Shown: positions 35,611 through 44,232, numbered from the stretch's first letter. The stretch is 64,000 bases of DNA from Flavobacterium psychrotolerans (GCF_003097635.1 NZ_QCZI01000007.1:1-64000); one strand, 5' to 3'. Notes: generated from the sequence alone by a model not told the origin. Translations and numbers: made by a program.

Positions 35611-36507
35611 ATGAACAATATAAAAAATATTTTTAGCATCAAGGATTTAGAAAATCTTTCGGGTATCAAAGCCCACACCATTCGAATATGGGAAAAAAGA
35701 TACGGTATACTTGAACCTATGCGAACCGAAACTAATATTCGGTACTACGATTTAGCGAGTTTACAAAAACTGCTGAACATTACTTTGTTGCACAATCACG
35801 GCTACAAAATTTCAAAAATATCAAAATACCCTCCAGAAACAATCCCCTCATTGGTTCGGGAAATTATTTCTGATAAAAGCGCTAAACACCATGCCATCAA
35901 TGCGTTTAAAATCGCTATGATGAATTTTGACCAAAGGCTATTTTTAAACACTTACAATAATTTGCTTTCCGAAAAATCCTTTCGTGAAATATTCTGCGAT
36001 GTGCTTGTTCCATTAATGAATGAAGTAGGTCTATTGTGGCAAACGGACACCATTACTCCAGCCCACGAACATTTTGTAAGCTATTTAATTAAACAGAAAA
36101 TATTAATAAACACGGAGAAACTACAAATTCTTGAGCCAACTAAAACAGATAAAATTTTCATTCTCTATCTGCCTTCGAATGAAATCCATGAATTGGGATT
36201 GATGTACCTTAATTATGAAATCATTTTTCACGGATATAAAGCCATTTATTTGGGCGAAAGTGTGCCTCTTGAGAGCTTAAAAGACCTTAAAAAATATTTC
36301 GAATCTATTGTTTATGTTTCCTATTTGACTGTAGAGCCGAATAAAGACTTGGTGAATGATTATGTCGCTAAAATGAACACCGAAATTCTGGATGAAACCT
36401 CAGAATTATGGCTTTTAGGTAGATTAGTAGAATTTATCGACACTTCAAAATTACCTGCTAACGTGATAATACACCAATCCCTCACGCAACTGGTAAATAA
36501 TCTGTAA
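35611..36507 (+). CDS. MerR-family regulator with B12-binding domain (CarH/LitR-like photoreceptor)
   Basis: A 298-residue regulator. A MerR winged helix occupies residues 7-75 (IKDLENLSGIKAHTIRIWEK, then YGILEP). The cobalamin-binding half follows. The helical-bundle motif Wx9EH is intact (Trp143, Glu153, His154), and the Rossmann part has ExHxxG (Glu191, His193, Gly196) in place of DxHxxG, His193 being the expected lower cobalt ligand. CarH proteins bind adenosylcobalamin in the dark, tetramerise on operators and release them in light. Here crtI, crtB and crtZ follow directly, so it should control carotenoid synthesis. The residue after Trp143 is Gln, whereas Thermus CarH has His132 there as the light-state ligand. 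Light sensing itself is inferred. Confidence 0.88.
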   Translation: MNNIKNIFSIKDLENLSGIKAHTIRIWEKRYGILEPMRTETNIRYYDLASLQKLLNITLLHNHGYKISKISKYPPETIPSLVREIISDKSAKHHAINAFKIAMMNFDQRLFLNTYNNLLSEKSFREIFCDVLVPLMNEVGLLWQTDTITPAHEHFVSYLIKQKILINTEKLQILEPTKTDKIFILYLPSNEIHELGLMYLNYEIIFHGYKAIYLGESVPLESLKDLKKYFESIVYVSYLTVEPNKDLVNDYVAKMNTEILDETSELWLLGRLVEFIDTSKLPANVIIHQSLTQLVNNL

Positions 36508-36528
36508 ATTTGAGTTAAGAATATTTAT

Positions 36529-36559
36529 TTTTGTTTAACTTTTAATTACTTTTGTTGAA
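36529..36559 (+). promoter_or_regulatory. crtI promoter with paired candidate CarH sites
   Basis: TACTTTTG (36547-36554) is a perfect -7 element 10 bases before the crtI ATG. Two near-identical motifs, TTTTGTTTAAC (from 36529) and TTTTGTTGAAC (from 36550), are spaced exactly 21 bases apart, two helical turns, the second covering the -7 element. This is the expected layout for a tetrameric repressor operator. Confidence 0.5.
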
Positions 36560-36563
36560 CAAT

Positions 36564-38024
36564 ATGAAAAAAGATATAAAAATTATCGGTTCTGGTTTTT
36601 CCTCACTATCAGCTTCATGCTATCTCGCTAAAAAAGGTCATAAAGTAACCGTTTACGAAAAAAATGATACCATAGGCGGAAGAGCACGACAATTAAAAAA
36701 AGACGGATTTACGTTTGACATGGGACCAAGCTGGTATTGGATGCCCGATGTTTTCGAACGCTTTTTTGCGGATTTTGGTAAAAAAACTTTCGATTATTAT
36801 GAGCTCATAAAATTATCCCCAGCCTACAGGGTATATTATGGAATCAATGATTTCATAACCATAGCAGACAATTTACCCGATATCTTAGTGGCTTTTGAAG
36901 AAATCGAAAAAGGTAGTGGAGAAATCCTTCAAGAGTTCATGATTGAAGCCAAAAGCAATTATGACATTGCCATAAAAGATTTGGTTTATCGCCCGGGAGT
37001 TTCTCCATTAGAATTAATTACGGCTAAAACTGCCATGAGAGTAGGTCAGTTCTTTAGTACGATTAGTAAAGACGTTCGCAAAAAATTCAAGAATGAACGC
37101 CTAATTCAAATCTTAGAATTTCCGGTTTTGTTTCTTGGAGCAAAAGCTTCTGATACGCCTTCATTTTATAGCTTCATGAATTTTGCCGATTTTGGATTGG
37201 GTACTTGGCACCCAAAAACGGGAATGTTTGATGTTGTTTTAGCCTTAGAAAAATTGGCAAAAGAATTGGGTGTCACCTTTCATGTAAATTCCAATATTGA
37301 AAAAATAATTGTAGAAAAAGGCAAGGCAATCGCAATAGCGATTGATGGTAAAGTTATCCCCGCAGATGTGATTTTGAGCGGAGCAGATTACCATCATACG
37401 GAAACTTTATTAGACGAAAAATATCGGGCTTATTCTGAAAAATATTGGGAAAGCAGAGTTTTTGCTCCTTCTTCCCTACTATTCTATGTAGGGTTCAACA
37501 AAAAAATAAAAAATATTACGCATCATGCCCTATTTTTTGATGTCGATTTCAATGCGCATGCGACAGCTATTTACGATAAACCAAAATGGCCAAAAGAACC
37601 TTTATTTTATGCTAATTTTCCATCAATAACCGATGAAACTGCGGCACCAAAAGGAATGGAATCGGCTTTTTTTCTAATCCCATTGGCACCAGGAATTGTG
37701 GATACTGAAGAATTGCGCACTGCTTATTTTGAAAAAATAATAGATCGTTTTGAAAAACTGACGCAACAAAGCGTGAAAAATAATATTATCTTTAAACAGT
37801 CATTTTGCAAAAATGATTTTGTCTCTAATTATAATTCCTATAAAGGAAATGCCTACGGAATGGCAAATACCCTATTGCAAACTGCATTTTTAAGACCCAA
37901 ACTAAAAAGTAAGAAAGTTGAAAATTTATATTTCACCGGGCAACTAACTGTGCCTGGACCAGGAGTCCCTCCCGCATTGATCTCGGGTAAATTAGTTGCT
38001 GAATTAATAGAAAAAAATATTTAA
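36564..38024 (+). CDS. crtI: Phytoene desaturase
   Basis: A 486-residue FAD-dependent desaturase that introduces four double bonds into phytoene to give lycopene. The dinucleotide-binding motif IIGSGFSSLSASCYLAKKG is at residues 6-24, then GGRARQLKKDGFTFDMGPSW. The C-terminal bacterial CrtI signature is GQLTVPGPGVPPALISGKLV. The ATG at 36564 is preferred to the TTG at 36552, which overlaps the -7 element. It is the first structural gene after the CarH-like regulator and is followed by crtB after 97 bases, a spacer with no gene. Confidence 0.95.
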   Translation: MKKDIKIIGSGFSSLSASCYLAKKGHKVTVYEKNDTIGGRARQLKKDGFTFDMGPSWYWMPDVFERFFADFGKKTFDYYELIKLSPAYRVYYGINDFITIADNLPDILVAFEEIEKGSGEILQEFMIEAKSNYDIAIKDLVYRPGVSPLELITAKTAMRVGQFFSTISKDVRKKFKNERLIQILEFPVLFLGAKASDTPSFYSFMNFADFGLGTWHPKTGMFDVVLALEKLAKELGVTFHVNSNIEKIIVEKGKAIAIAIDGKVIPADVILSGADYHHTETLLDEKYRAYSEKYWESRVFAPSSLLFYVGFNKKIKNITHHALFFDVDFNAHATAIYDKPKWPKEPLFYANFPSITDETAAPKGMESAFFLIPLAPGIVDTEELRTAYFEKIIDRFEKLTQQSVKNNIIFKQSFCKNDFVSNYNSYKGNAYGMANTLLQTAFLRPKLKSKKVENLYFTGQLTVPGPGVPPALISGKLVAELIEKNI

Positions 38025-38121
38025 TTATGAAATCGCCACTAACAAGCCGTTTGCCCAAGCAAACACCAATAAATAAAAAGGCGATACCATATTTGACCGC
38101 TGACAAATAAATTTTACATAT

Positions 38122-38961
38122 ATGAAATCTATTTTTGATAAAGTCTCTTTTGATTGCAGTAGGAATGTAACCAAATCCTACAGCACTTCTTTTTCCTCGG
38201 CAGTAAAAATGTTAGCACCAAGCATACGGCAGGACATCTATAATATATACGGTTTTGTGCGCTTTGCAGATGAAATAGTAGATAGTTTTCACGATTACAA
38301 TAAAGAAGAGTTATTTGATATTTTCGAATACGACCTAGCTTTGGCTTTGAAACAAAAAATTAGTCTAAACCCTATTTTAAACTCCTTCCAGCATACAGTT
38401 ACCAAAAATAATATTCCGAAAGAATTGATTGCCACTTTCATGAAAAGTATGAAACTGGATTTGTTTAAAACCGAATATAAAACGCAGGATGAATATAACG
38501 AATATATTTTTGGGTCGGCCGATGTAGTGGGTTTAATGTGTTTGAAAGTTTTTGTAAAAGGAGATATTGCCCAATTTGAAGAATTGAAACATTCCGCCAT
38601 GAGATTAGGATCTGCTTTCCAAAAAGTGAATTTCCTTCGGGATTTAAAAGCCGATTTTGAAGGATTGAACAGAACCTATTTCCCTAATACGGATTTGAAT
38701 AAATTGGACGAAATTTCAAAATTAAAAATCATCGAAGAAATTGAAGCCGATTTCAAGGCTGGCTATGAAGGAATTCTAAATTTACCTTTGGAAGCAAAAT
38801 TTGGTGTCTATATGGCCTATGTGTACTACAAAAAACTGCTTTCAAAATTAAAAAATACGCCTTCGGCCGAAATAAAAAACACTCGAATCAGGGTGCCCGA
38901 TTATCAAAAATACGGACTTTTTGCCAAATGTTATTTCTCATACAAATTGAACATTATCTAA
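38122..38961 (+). CDS. crtB: Phytoene synthase
   Basis: A 279-residue trans-isoprenyl synthase that condenses two geranylgeranyl diphosphates to phytoene. The two Asp-rich Mg2+-diphosphate motifs are FADEIVDSF (about residues 50-58) and FLRDLKADFEGLNRTYFPN (about 170-188). TKSYSTSFSSAVKML near the N-terminus and YMAYVYYKKLL near the C-terminus are typical. It stands between crtI and crtZ, in one transcript controlled by the upstream regulator. Confidence 0.94.
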   Translation: MKSIFDKVSFDCSRNVTKSYSTSFSSAVKMLAPSIRQDIYNIYGFVRFADEIVDSFHDYNKEELFDIFEYDLALALKQKISLNPILNSFQHTVTKNNIPKELIATFMKSMKLDLFKTEYKTQDEYNEYIFGSADVVGLMCLKVFVKGDIAQFEELKHSAMRLGSAFQKVNFLRDLKADFEGLNRTYFPNTDLNKLDEISKLKIIEEIEADFKAGYEGILNLPLEAKFGVYMAYVYYKKLLSKLKNTPSAEIKNTRIRVPDYQKYGLFAKCYFSYKLNII

Positions 38962-38972
38962 ATTCAAAAATC

Positions 38973-39416
38973 ATGTGGTTGCATATTCTGGTATTCTTCA
39001 TTACTTTTTTCTTCATGGAATTCATGGCTTGGTTCAGTCATAAATATATTATGCATGGTTTTTTGTGGTCATTGCATGCCGATCATCATAAAAAAGACCA
39101 TGAATCCTGGTTTGAAAGAAATGATGCTTTTTTTATTTTTTATGCCGTAATAAGCATTGGATGTTTTTTACTTTGGCAGAACAATATTCTAGAAATTGGA
39201 TTGGCTTTAGGATTAGGGATTTTCGCTTACGGATTGGCTTATTTTATGGTTCATGATGTTTTTATTCACCAACGCTTTAAATTATTCCGAAATGCAAATA
39301 ATGTCTATTCCAGAGCCCTTAGGAGGGCACACAAAATGCATCATAAACATGTAGGAAAAGAAGATGGAGAATGTTTCGGGATGTTAATGGTTCCTTTTAA
39401 ATATTTCAAAAAGTAG
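38973..39416 (+). CDS. crtZ: Beta-carotene hydroxylase
   Basis: A 147-residue membrane di-iron hydroxylase of the fatty-acid-hydroxylase superfamily that adds 3-hydroxyls to beta-ionone rings, giving zeaxanthin. All histidine boxes are present: HKYIMHG, HADHHKKDH, HDVFIHQR and HKMHHKH, and four hydrophobic helices surround them. The longest frame starts inside crtB (38928); the ATG 11 bases after the crtB stop is the better start. No lycopene cyclase (crtY) lies in the cluster although CrtZ needs a cyclised substrate. Confidence 0.92.
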   Translation: MWLHILVFFITFFFMEFMAWFSHKYIMHGFLWSLHADHHKKDHESWFERNDAFFIFYAVISIGCFLLWQNNILEIGLALGLGIFAYGLAYFMVHDVFIHQRFKLFRNANNVYSRALRRAHKMHHKHVGKEDGECFGMLMVPFKYFKK

Positions 39417-39426
39417 ATACTTCATA

Positions 39427-39465
39427 AAAAAAGCGTCAATGATAGTATAATCGGGACGCTTTTTC
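39427..39465 (+). terminator. Terminator of the carotenoid operon
   Basis: AAAAAAGCGTC and GACGCTTTTTC pair around a 17-base loop, 10 bases after the crtZ stop. The same hairpin can end the convergent DUF4252 operon. Confidence 0.8.
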
Positions 39466-39486
39466 ATTAGAATTAACGGCTGAAAA

Positions 39487-40023
39487 CTATTTTTTAAACA
39501 TTTCTTGCAAGGGTTTCAACTGCTCCAAATCAATATTGCCACTTTGTAGGATTGTCATCATGGTCATGATGCTTGTGGGATTCATGTCTTTCCCCAAAAT
39601 CCGGATCACTGCAAATCCGTTTTCCTTTTTATTGGCAAAAAGAACAAATTCTTCAATATGCTCATCGGAACCCACAAAACTTACGGAAGCGCCTTCTTTA
39701 CCCGAACCAAATTTCAGGAGCTGCTGGTACTTCTCCTCTTTCAAAATGGTATCTACTTTTGCCCGTTCAATTTCAAATTGCGCTTTATTGGTACCATTCA
39801 ATTTAAAAGCCAAAATATTCATTTTATCGAAAGATTGCAATGCTTTATTTTGTTCTGCGGATAATTTTGTTTTATCAATGTTCAAAATGCTTGGCGCGAT
39901 GTCTAGTGCGATGAAATTCTTGTTTTCGGTATTTTCCACAAAATATTTTTGCAGGGAAGGTTTTGAATTGCAACTTGTTAAACACAAACTGCATATTGCC
40001 AAAAAGTTAAAAATCAGTTTCAT
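39487..40023 (-). CDS. DUF4252 lipoprotein
   Basis: A 178-residue exported lipoprotein: signal MKLIFNFLAICSLCLTSC with lipobox Cys18. The body matches the DUF4252 family of Bacteroidota (EIERAKVDTILKEEKYQQLL, SVSFVGSDEHIEEFVLFANKK, GNIDLEQLKPLQEMF). It is the last gene of a four-gene unit that starts with an ECF sigma factor, and it follows a paralogue by 7 bases. Such operons suggest an envelope-stress module; the biochemical role of DUF4252 is unknown. Confidence 0.8.
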   Translation of the reverse strand: MKLIFNFLAICSLCLTSCNSKPSLQKYFVENTENKNFIALDIAPSILNIDKTKLSAEQNKALQSFDKMNILAFKLNGTNKAQFEIERAKVDTILKEEKYQQLLKFGSGKEGASVSFVGSDEHIEEFVLFANKKENGFAVIRILGKDMNPTSIMTMMTILQSGNIDLEQLKPLQEMFKK

Positions 40024-40030
40024 ATTACTT

Positions 40031-40549
40031 TTATCTTTTTGTTGCTTTTTTCAAATCGTCTCCGCCGGGAATTCTCATTTTATCGGTTAGTATAGAGATT
40101 TCATTCAAATCGAAATCACCCGTCAATGACATTAAAACGGTATCGTCACTTTTTGCACCTTCAATAAACATGAGCAACTCTCTCACTTGAGAATCTTTTG
40201 TTCCTGATTTCACTAGAATTTTTATATTCCTTCCGTTTTCATTTACCCGCATCAGTTCATCCAAACCAGCCGTTTTTATATATTTCTCAGTGGCAGCTTT
40301 CATTTCGTTCTCCACTCGGGTACTTTTTGTGGTAAACACTTTAAGATTTTCCAATTTCTTGATTAAATTCAGATATTGTTGCGCCTGTTTATCGGTTGCA
40401 TCCATCTTCACCTTGCTCATCAATTCGAACATTTTTTTGTTCACTATAATTGATGTTACATCATCCTGTCCGTCGAATTTATCGAAAGCGGTTTGACCGA
40501 AAAAAGTATTGGAAACCAATAGTACTAATGTGATTATAAATTTTTGCAT
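40031..40549 (-). CDS. DUF4252 exported protein
   Basis: A 172-residue protein with signal peptide MQKFIITLVLLVSNTFFGQ. The region after about residue 25 is DUF4252: FELMSKVKMDATDKQAQQYL, FTTKSTRVENEMKAATEKY and the conserved GDFDLNEISILTDKM. Unlike the next gene it has no lipobox, so it would be a soluble periplasmic or secreted partner of the lipoprotein paralogue. It is 13 bases from the anti-sigma-like gene. Confidence 0.8.
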   Translation of the reverse strand: MQKFIITLVLLVSNTFFGQTAFDKFDGQDDVTSIIVNKKMFELMSKVKMDATDKQAQQYLNLIKKLENLKVFTTKSTRVENEMKAATEKYIKTAGLDELMRVNENGRNIKILVKSGTKDSQVRELLMFIEGAKSDDTVLMSLTGDFDLNEISILTDKMRIPGGDDLKKATKR

Positions 40550-40562
40550 TTTTTTTGATTTA

Positions 40563-41012
40563 TTATTGTTTAAAAATTAAATTTTTTGAATTCTGATATT
40601 CCTGAACGTATTGCACGCTTTCAATCCCAACATTAACATGATTTGATAATAAGGCTAATGCTTTTTGTGTTTCCCTATAAGCCACCTCAGGGTCATCATA
40701 GGTTCCTAAATCTTGGTTCTGATTTGCTTTGTTGTTATTCAAATATACGTATGTTCCAATTCCCAGCAAAACAACAACCGAAGCTGCAATGGACAGCCAT
40801 GCTAGATTGTATTTCTTTGTTTGCGGCAGAATCTCCCGCTCAAATTCTTCCTTTTTCACAAGAGAAAAGTATCCGAATAAAGGCTTGTATTGTTCTAAAT
40901 GAGGCAAAACATTTGATGAGGAGAAATATTTTCGCAACTCCTGTTCTTCGGCAATACTGGTTCCCCCTTGAAAATATTTTTCTAATAGCTCTTCTATATT
41001 ATTGCAATCCAT
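40563..41012 (-). CDS. Single-pass membrane protein, probable anti-sigma factor
   Basis: A 149-residue protein with a cytoplasmic N-terminal half (CNNIEELLEKYFQGGTSIAEE resembles the start of Bacteroidota anti-sigma proteins), one membrane helix at about residues 70-88 (WLSIAASVVVLLGIGTYVYL), and a short external tail. The zinc-binding motif of classical anti-sigma factors is missing. Its first 14 bases overlap the sigma gene, and this translational coupling, with the topology, is the main argument for an anti-sigma role. Confidence 0.65.
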   Translation of the reverse strand: MDCNNIEELLEKYFQGGTSIAEEQELRKYFSSSNVLPHLEQYKPLFGYFSLVKKEEFEREILPQTKKYNLAWLSIAASVVVLLGIGTYVYLNNNKANQNQDLGTYDDPEVAYRETQKALALLSNHVNVGIESVQYVQEYQNSKNLIFKQ

Positions 41013-41508
41013 AACTGTGTGTTTTTAACATAAATTCCCGTATCCTTTTCCTCCCTCTTGAAAGGGACACCCGAATGGCGGTTTCATTCATCTCTAAAAT
41101 TTTTGCGATTTCTTCAAATTCATATTGCTCAATGTCCCGCATCTGAATAATTAATCGCTGTTGTTCCGGGAGTTGGTTAATTATTTTTTCAACCCAATTC
41201 AAACTATCATCGTCTTCAACTTTCTTATCTAAACTGGGTTCCTTATCCGTAAAATTAGTATGTACCGTTTTAAGATTTCCCGCTCTTTTTGATTTTAACT
41301 GATCCAAACAATAATTCTTGGTCATCGTCATCGCAAAAGCTTCTACATTATTATAACCATCCAAACTGCCATTTTTATTCCATAATTTTACCAAAACTTC
41401 CTGGGTTGCGTCTTCAGCTTCCTCCGTGCTTATGAGTAATCGCTTGGCCAACCGAAAGACCTTGTCTTTGAATGGAGCGATTAGCAGCACAAACTCATTT
41501 TGGTTCAT
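40999..41508 (-). CDS. ECF-type RNA polymerase sigma factor
   Basis: A 169-residue ECF sigma factor. Region 2 lies at about residues 10-75 (LLISTEEAEDATQEVLVKLW, then NVEAFAMTMTKNYCLDQLKS) and region 4 at about 110-160 (INQLPEQQRLIIQMRDIEQY, EIAKILEMNETAIRVSLSRGRK). It heads a tight operon of sigma, membrane anti-sigma-like protein, and two DUF4252 proteins, the usual autoregulated arrangement. The upstream region shows no clear TAnnTTTG, consistent with use of its own sigma, but this is inference. Confidence 0.92.
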   Translation of the reverse strand: MNQNEFVLLIAPFKDKVFRLAKRLLISTEEAEDATQEVLVKLWNKNGSLDGYNNVEAFAMTMTKNYCLDQLKSKRAGNLKTVHTNFTDKEPSLDKKVEDDDSLNWVEKIINQLPEQQRLIIQMRDIEQYEFEEIAKILEMNETAIRVSLSRGRKRIREFMLKTHSYGLQ

Positions 41509-41631
41509 AAAGGGCGTGTATTGTATTGGGTTATACTATCAAGACGAAAGATCTATATATTTGTTACAAAGAAGATAAAATAAAACTAAAGTTAGTATTT
41601 TTACGTTGATTAAATATCAAAAATTACAACC

Positions 41632-43095
41632 ATGAGAATACCTCCCAAATTTATACTTTTATCATTTCTGCTTTTTTTTACTTTTCAAGGCTGCGAAGAC
41701 TATAACTACGCATCAACTCCAAGTGATTTAAAAGTGAATGATTTTGTATGGAAGGGACTAAATTTGTATTATTTATGGCAAGCCGATGTTCCGAATTTGG
41801 CAGATACCCAATTTAGGAACCAACAGGATTTGAATGGCTTTTTATATGCACACCCAATACCTGAAGATTTATTTCAAGACTTGTTAAATAAACCTAAAAG
41901 TAAATTCCCCGTTGGTGAGGCAATAGACCGGTTTAGTGTTCTCTTTTCGGATTATACGCAATTGGAAGGCATTTTATCCGGAACCACAAAAAATGACGGC
42001 TTGGAATCTGGATTCTATTACAAAGATGCCTCCGCAACTTCCATATTTGGTGTGGTTCGTTATGTCATCCCAAATTCTGATGCCAGTAAAAAAGACATTC
42101 ACAGAGGCGATATTTTTTATGCGGTAAATGGAGAACCCCTCAATAAAAGCAATATCAATACTCTTTTAGGAAATGAAGCCTATACTCTTAATCTGGCCGA
42201 TTATGACAACGGAAACATTACTCCGAATTCCCGATCGGTCAACTTAACAAAAACCGTATTGTCTGAAAATCCCGTTTTAATCAATAAAGTCATAGAAAAT
42301 GGCACTCACAAAATTGGTTATTTGATGTACAACGGCTTTTACCCCAACTATGAAAATCAACTGAACAATGCCTTTGGCCAACTAAAATCGCAAGGAATTA
42401 CCGACTTTGTTCTGGATTTGCGTTACAATTCCGGCGGTTCCGTGGCAACGGCAACCCGACTGGCCAGCATGATTACGGGGCAATTTACGGGACAGGTTTT
42501 TGCCAAACAACAGTGGAATGCAAAGGCAGAAGCCTATTTTAGTTCCAAAAATACGGGAGGCCTGTCTAATTTATTTACCAATAGGATCAACACGAACGCT
42601 GCCCTAAATTCTTTGAATCTAAGCAAAATTTATATTCTTACTTCAAAAAGCACGGCATCGGCCAGTGAATTGGTCATAAATGGATTAAAGCCCTATATTA
42701 ATGTCGTGCAAATTGGCGATGTAACCACCGGAAAAAATGTAGGTTCCATCACTTTATACGATTCTCCAACATTTACAAAAAAGGATATAAACCCATCCCA
42801 TCACTACGCCATGCAACCTCTAGTTTTGAAAATCGTTAACAAAGTGGGTTTTGGGGATTATATTACAGGTTTACAACCCGATAGTTTGTTAAAAGAAGAT
42901 GTATCCAATATGGGGATTCTTGGTGATGGCAATGAACCTCTATTGAATACTGCCATTGTCAAAATTTCAGGAGGAGGCAGAAGAATACCAAAAAATCCAG
43001 CAAAAGTCTTCGAAAATGTTATTGGTAATCAACCCGAAAAGCGATTGAAAAGCGAAATGTATGTTGATTCCGCTCTGGAAGGATTTTTGAAGTAA
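41632..43095 (+). CDS. S41-family C-terminal-processing peptidase-like lipoprotein
   Basis: A 487-residue lipoprotein: signal MRIPPKFILLSFLLFFTFQGC with lipobox Cys21. An N-terminal cap (25-110) precedes a PDZ-like region (about 110-200, with SDASKKDIHRGDIFYAVNGE). The S41 catalytic fold follows, with YNSGGSVATATRLAS and the nucleophile Ser in SKSTASASELV and the general-base Lys in VTTGKNVGS. Such proteases cleave unfolded or C-terminally tagged envelope proteins. It is a single gene, divergent from the sigma operon. Confidence 0.88.
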   Translation: MRIPPKFILLSFLLFFTFQGCEDYNYASTPSDLKVNDFVWKGLNLYYLWQADVPNLADTQFRNQQDLNGFLYAHPIPEDLFQDLLNKPKSKFPVGEAIDRFSVLFSDYTQLEGILSGTTKNDGLESGFYYKDASATSIFGVVRYVIPNSDASKKDIHRGDIFYAVNGEPLNKSNINTLLGNEAYTLNLADYDNGNITPNSRSVNLTKTVLSENPVLINKVIENGTHKIGYLMYNGFYPNYENQLNNAFGQLKSQGITDFVLDLRYNSGGSVATATRLASMITGQFTGQVFAKQQWNAKAEAYFSSKNTGGLSNLFTNRINTNAALNSLNLSKIYILTSKSTASASELVINGLKPYINVVQIGDVTTGKNVGSITLYDSPTFTKKDINPSHHYAMQPLVLKIVNKVGFGDYITGLQPDSLLKEDVSNMGILGDGNEPLLNTAIVKISGGGRRIPKNPAKVFENVIGNQPEKRLKSEMYVDSALEGFLK

Positions 43096-43101
43096 CCGCA
43101 T

Positions 43102-43134
43102 AAAAAAAGCTTTCCGTTACAGAAAGCTTTTTTT
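43102..43134 (+). terminator. Bidirectional terminator between the S41 and BtuG-like genes
   Basis: AAAAAAAGCTTTC-CGTTACA-GAAAGCTTTTTTT is a perfect hairpin with A/T runs on both sides, lying between convergent stop codons. Confidence 0.9.
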
Positions 43135-43151
43135 GAATAATTTCACTGTAC

Positions 43152-44228
43152 TTATTTGTTAAAACAAAAACCCGCCGGGATAACCCCCACAGTATGGGAA
43201 TGCACATAAGTTCCCGAAGAAAAATAGGTAAAGACTTTTCCGTTGGCACTGAAATCTCCGGCATCTCCTACATAAATATAATTGTTTTTTACAGCAAAAC
43301 TATAAATAGTGTTACCCCCTTGAGCGGAAATAGTAAGCAAAGCAGAAGTGGGTAAAGTTGTAGCGGCAATACCCATAGAATAAACTGAAGAACCCGAAGT
43401 ATAATACAACTTTTCATTATCAATGTCTAAATTAGACGGATGGGCGGTTAAGGAAAAATTGATACTGCTGGTCACTGTATTTGTTCCCAAGTCAACTTTA
43501 TCCAATTCCCCGGCGGTTTCAGCTCCTGACCAAGACGATTTTCCTTCACAAAGAACATATAACGAACCGTTATTAATTTCCATAGAATTAGGAACATCTC
43601 CAACATTTATAGTCGAAGTTACTGCATCCGAAATGGTATTGATTACCGAAATCGTGTTTCCATATCCAAACCCTCCGGAATGGGCAACATACAGGTAACC
43701 ATTGTTTTCAATTATTTTATCTGGCCCCTCAACAACTGAAATCGTTCCCGAAACAGTGTAGTTTGTCAAATCTAAAACGGCAACAAAATCATCCGAAACA
43801 CTACTTCCATTACCCCAATTGGTCACATATCCTTTCCCATTTGCAAAAGCAATATATCTGGGATTGTTCATACCCGTAGTAATTGTGGCAACATGCGCCA
43901 TCGTATACCGATTTACCACTTCAATTTTATTGGAAATATTTGCCACAATAAACGCCAAATCGCCATAAATCGCCATATTTTGGGCTACGTCTCCTAAGAT
44001 TAATGTTGGGTTCACCAAAGAAAAAATGTTGTTTTGTAATGTCGAAAAATCATTCGATAGATAGGAAATCGATGCATTCCCTTTATTAAACCCGCCTTGA
44101 TTCAAAATCAATATTCCATTGTCATAAGCTCCAAGCGGAGTTTCAATAATAGGATCTTCGTCTTTGGTACAAGAAACGAGAAAAATTGGACTCAAAAGGG
44201 CTAGAAGAATTACTTTCTTAAAATTCAT
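43152..44228 (-). CDS. YncE-like beta-propeller lipoprotein, candidate BtuG cobalamin-binding surface protein
   Basis: A 358-residue lipoprotein. The signal MNFKKVILLALLSPIFLVSC has lipobox Cys20, and CTKDEDP right after it resembles the Lys/Asp/Glu-rich export signal that sends Bacteroidota lipoproteins to the cell surface. The rest is a run of about 45-residue blades with YncE/DUF5074 motifs (NNGYLYVAHSGG, VINTISDAVTSTINVGDVPN, NNGSLYVLCEGKS). It begins 4 bases after the BtuB-like receptor gene stops, under the same B12 riboswitch. In Bacteroides, BtuG is a propeller lipoprotein that captures B12 and hands it to BtuB; this gene has the fold, anchoring and neighbour expected. Assignment is by context. 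Confidence 0.75.
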   Translation of the reverse strand: MNFKKVILLALLSPIFLVSCTKDEDPIIETPLGAYDNGILILNQGGFNKGNASISYLSNDFSTLQNNIFSLVNPTLILGDVAQNMAIYGDLAFIVANISNKIEVVNRYTMAHVATITTGMNNPRYIAFANGKGYVTNWGNGSSVSDDFVAVLDLTNYTVSGTISVVEGPDKIIENNGYLYVAHSGGFGYGNTISVINTISDAVTSTINVGDVPNSMEINNGSLYVLCEGKSSWSGAETAGELDKVDLGTNTVTSSINFSLTAHPSNLDIDNEKLYYTSGSSVYSMGIAATTLPTSALLTISAQGGNTIYSFAVKNNYIYVGDAGDFSANGKVFTYFSSGTYVHSHTVGVIPAGFCFNK

Positions 44229-44232
44229 GTTG

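Noticed and set aside
39536..40090. 184-codon plus-strand frame over the DUF4252 genes
   Set aside because: It is antisense to two recognised genes and spans their junction.
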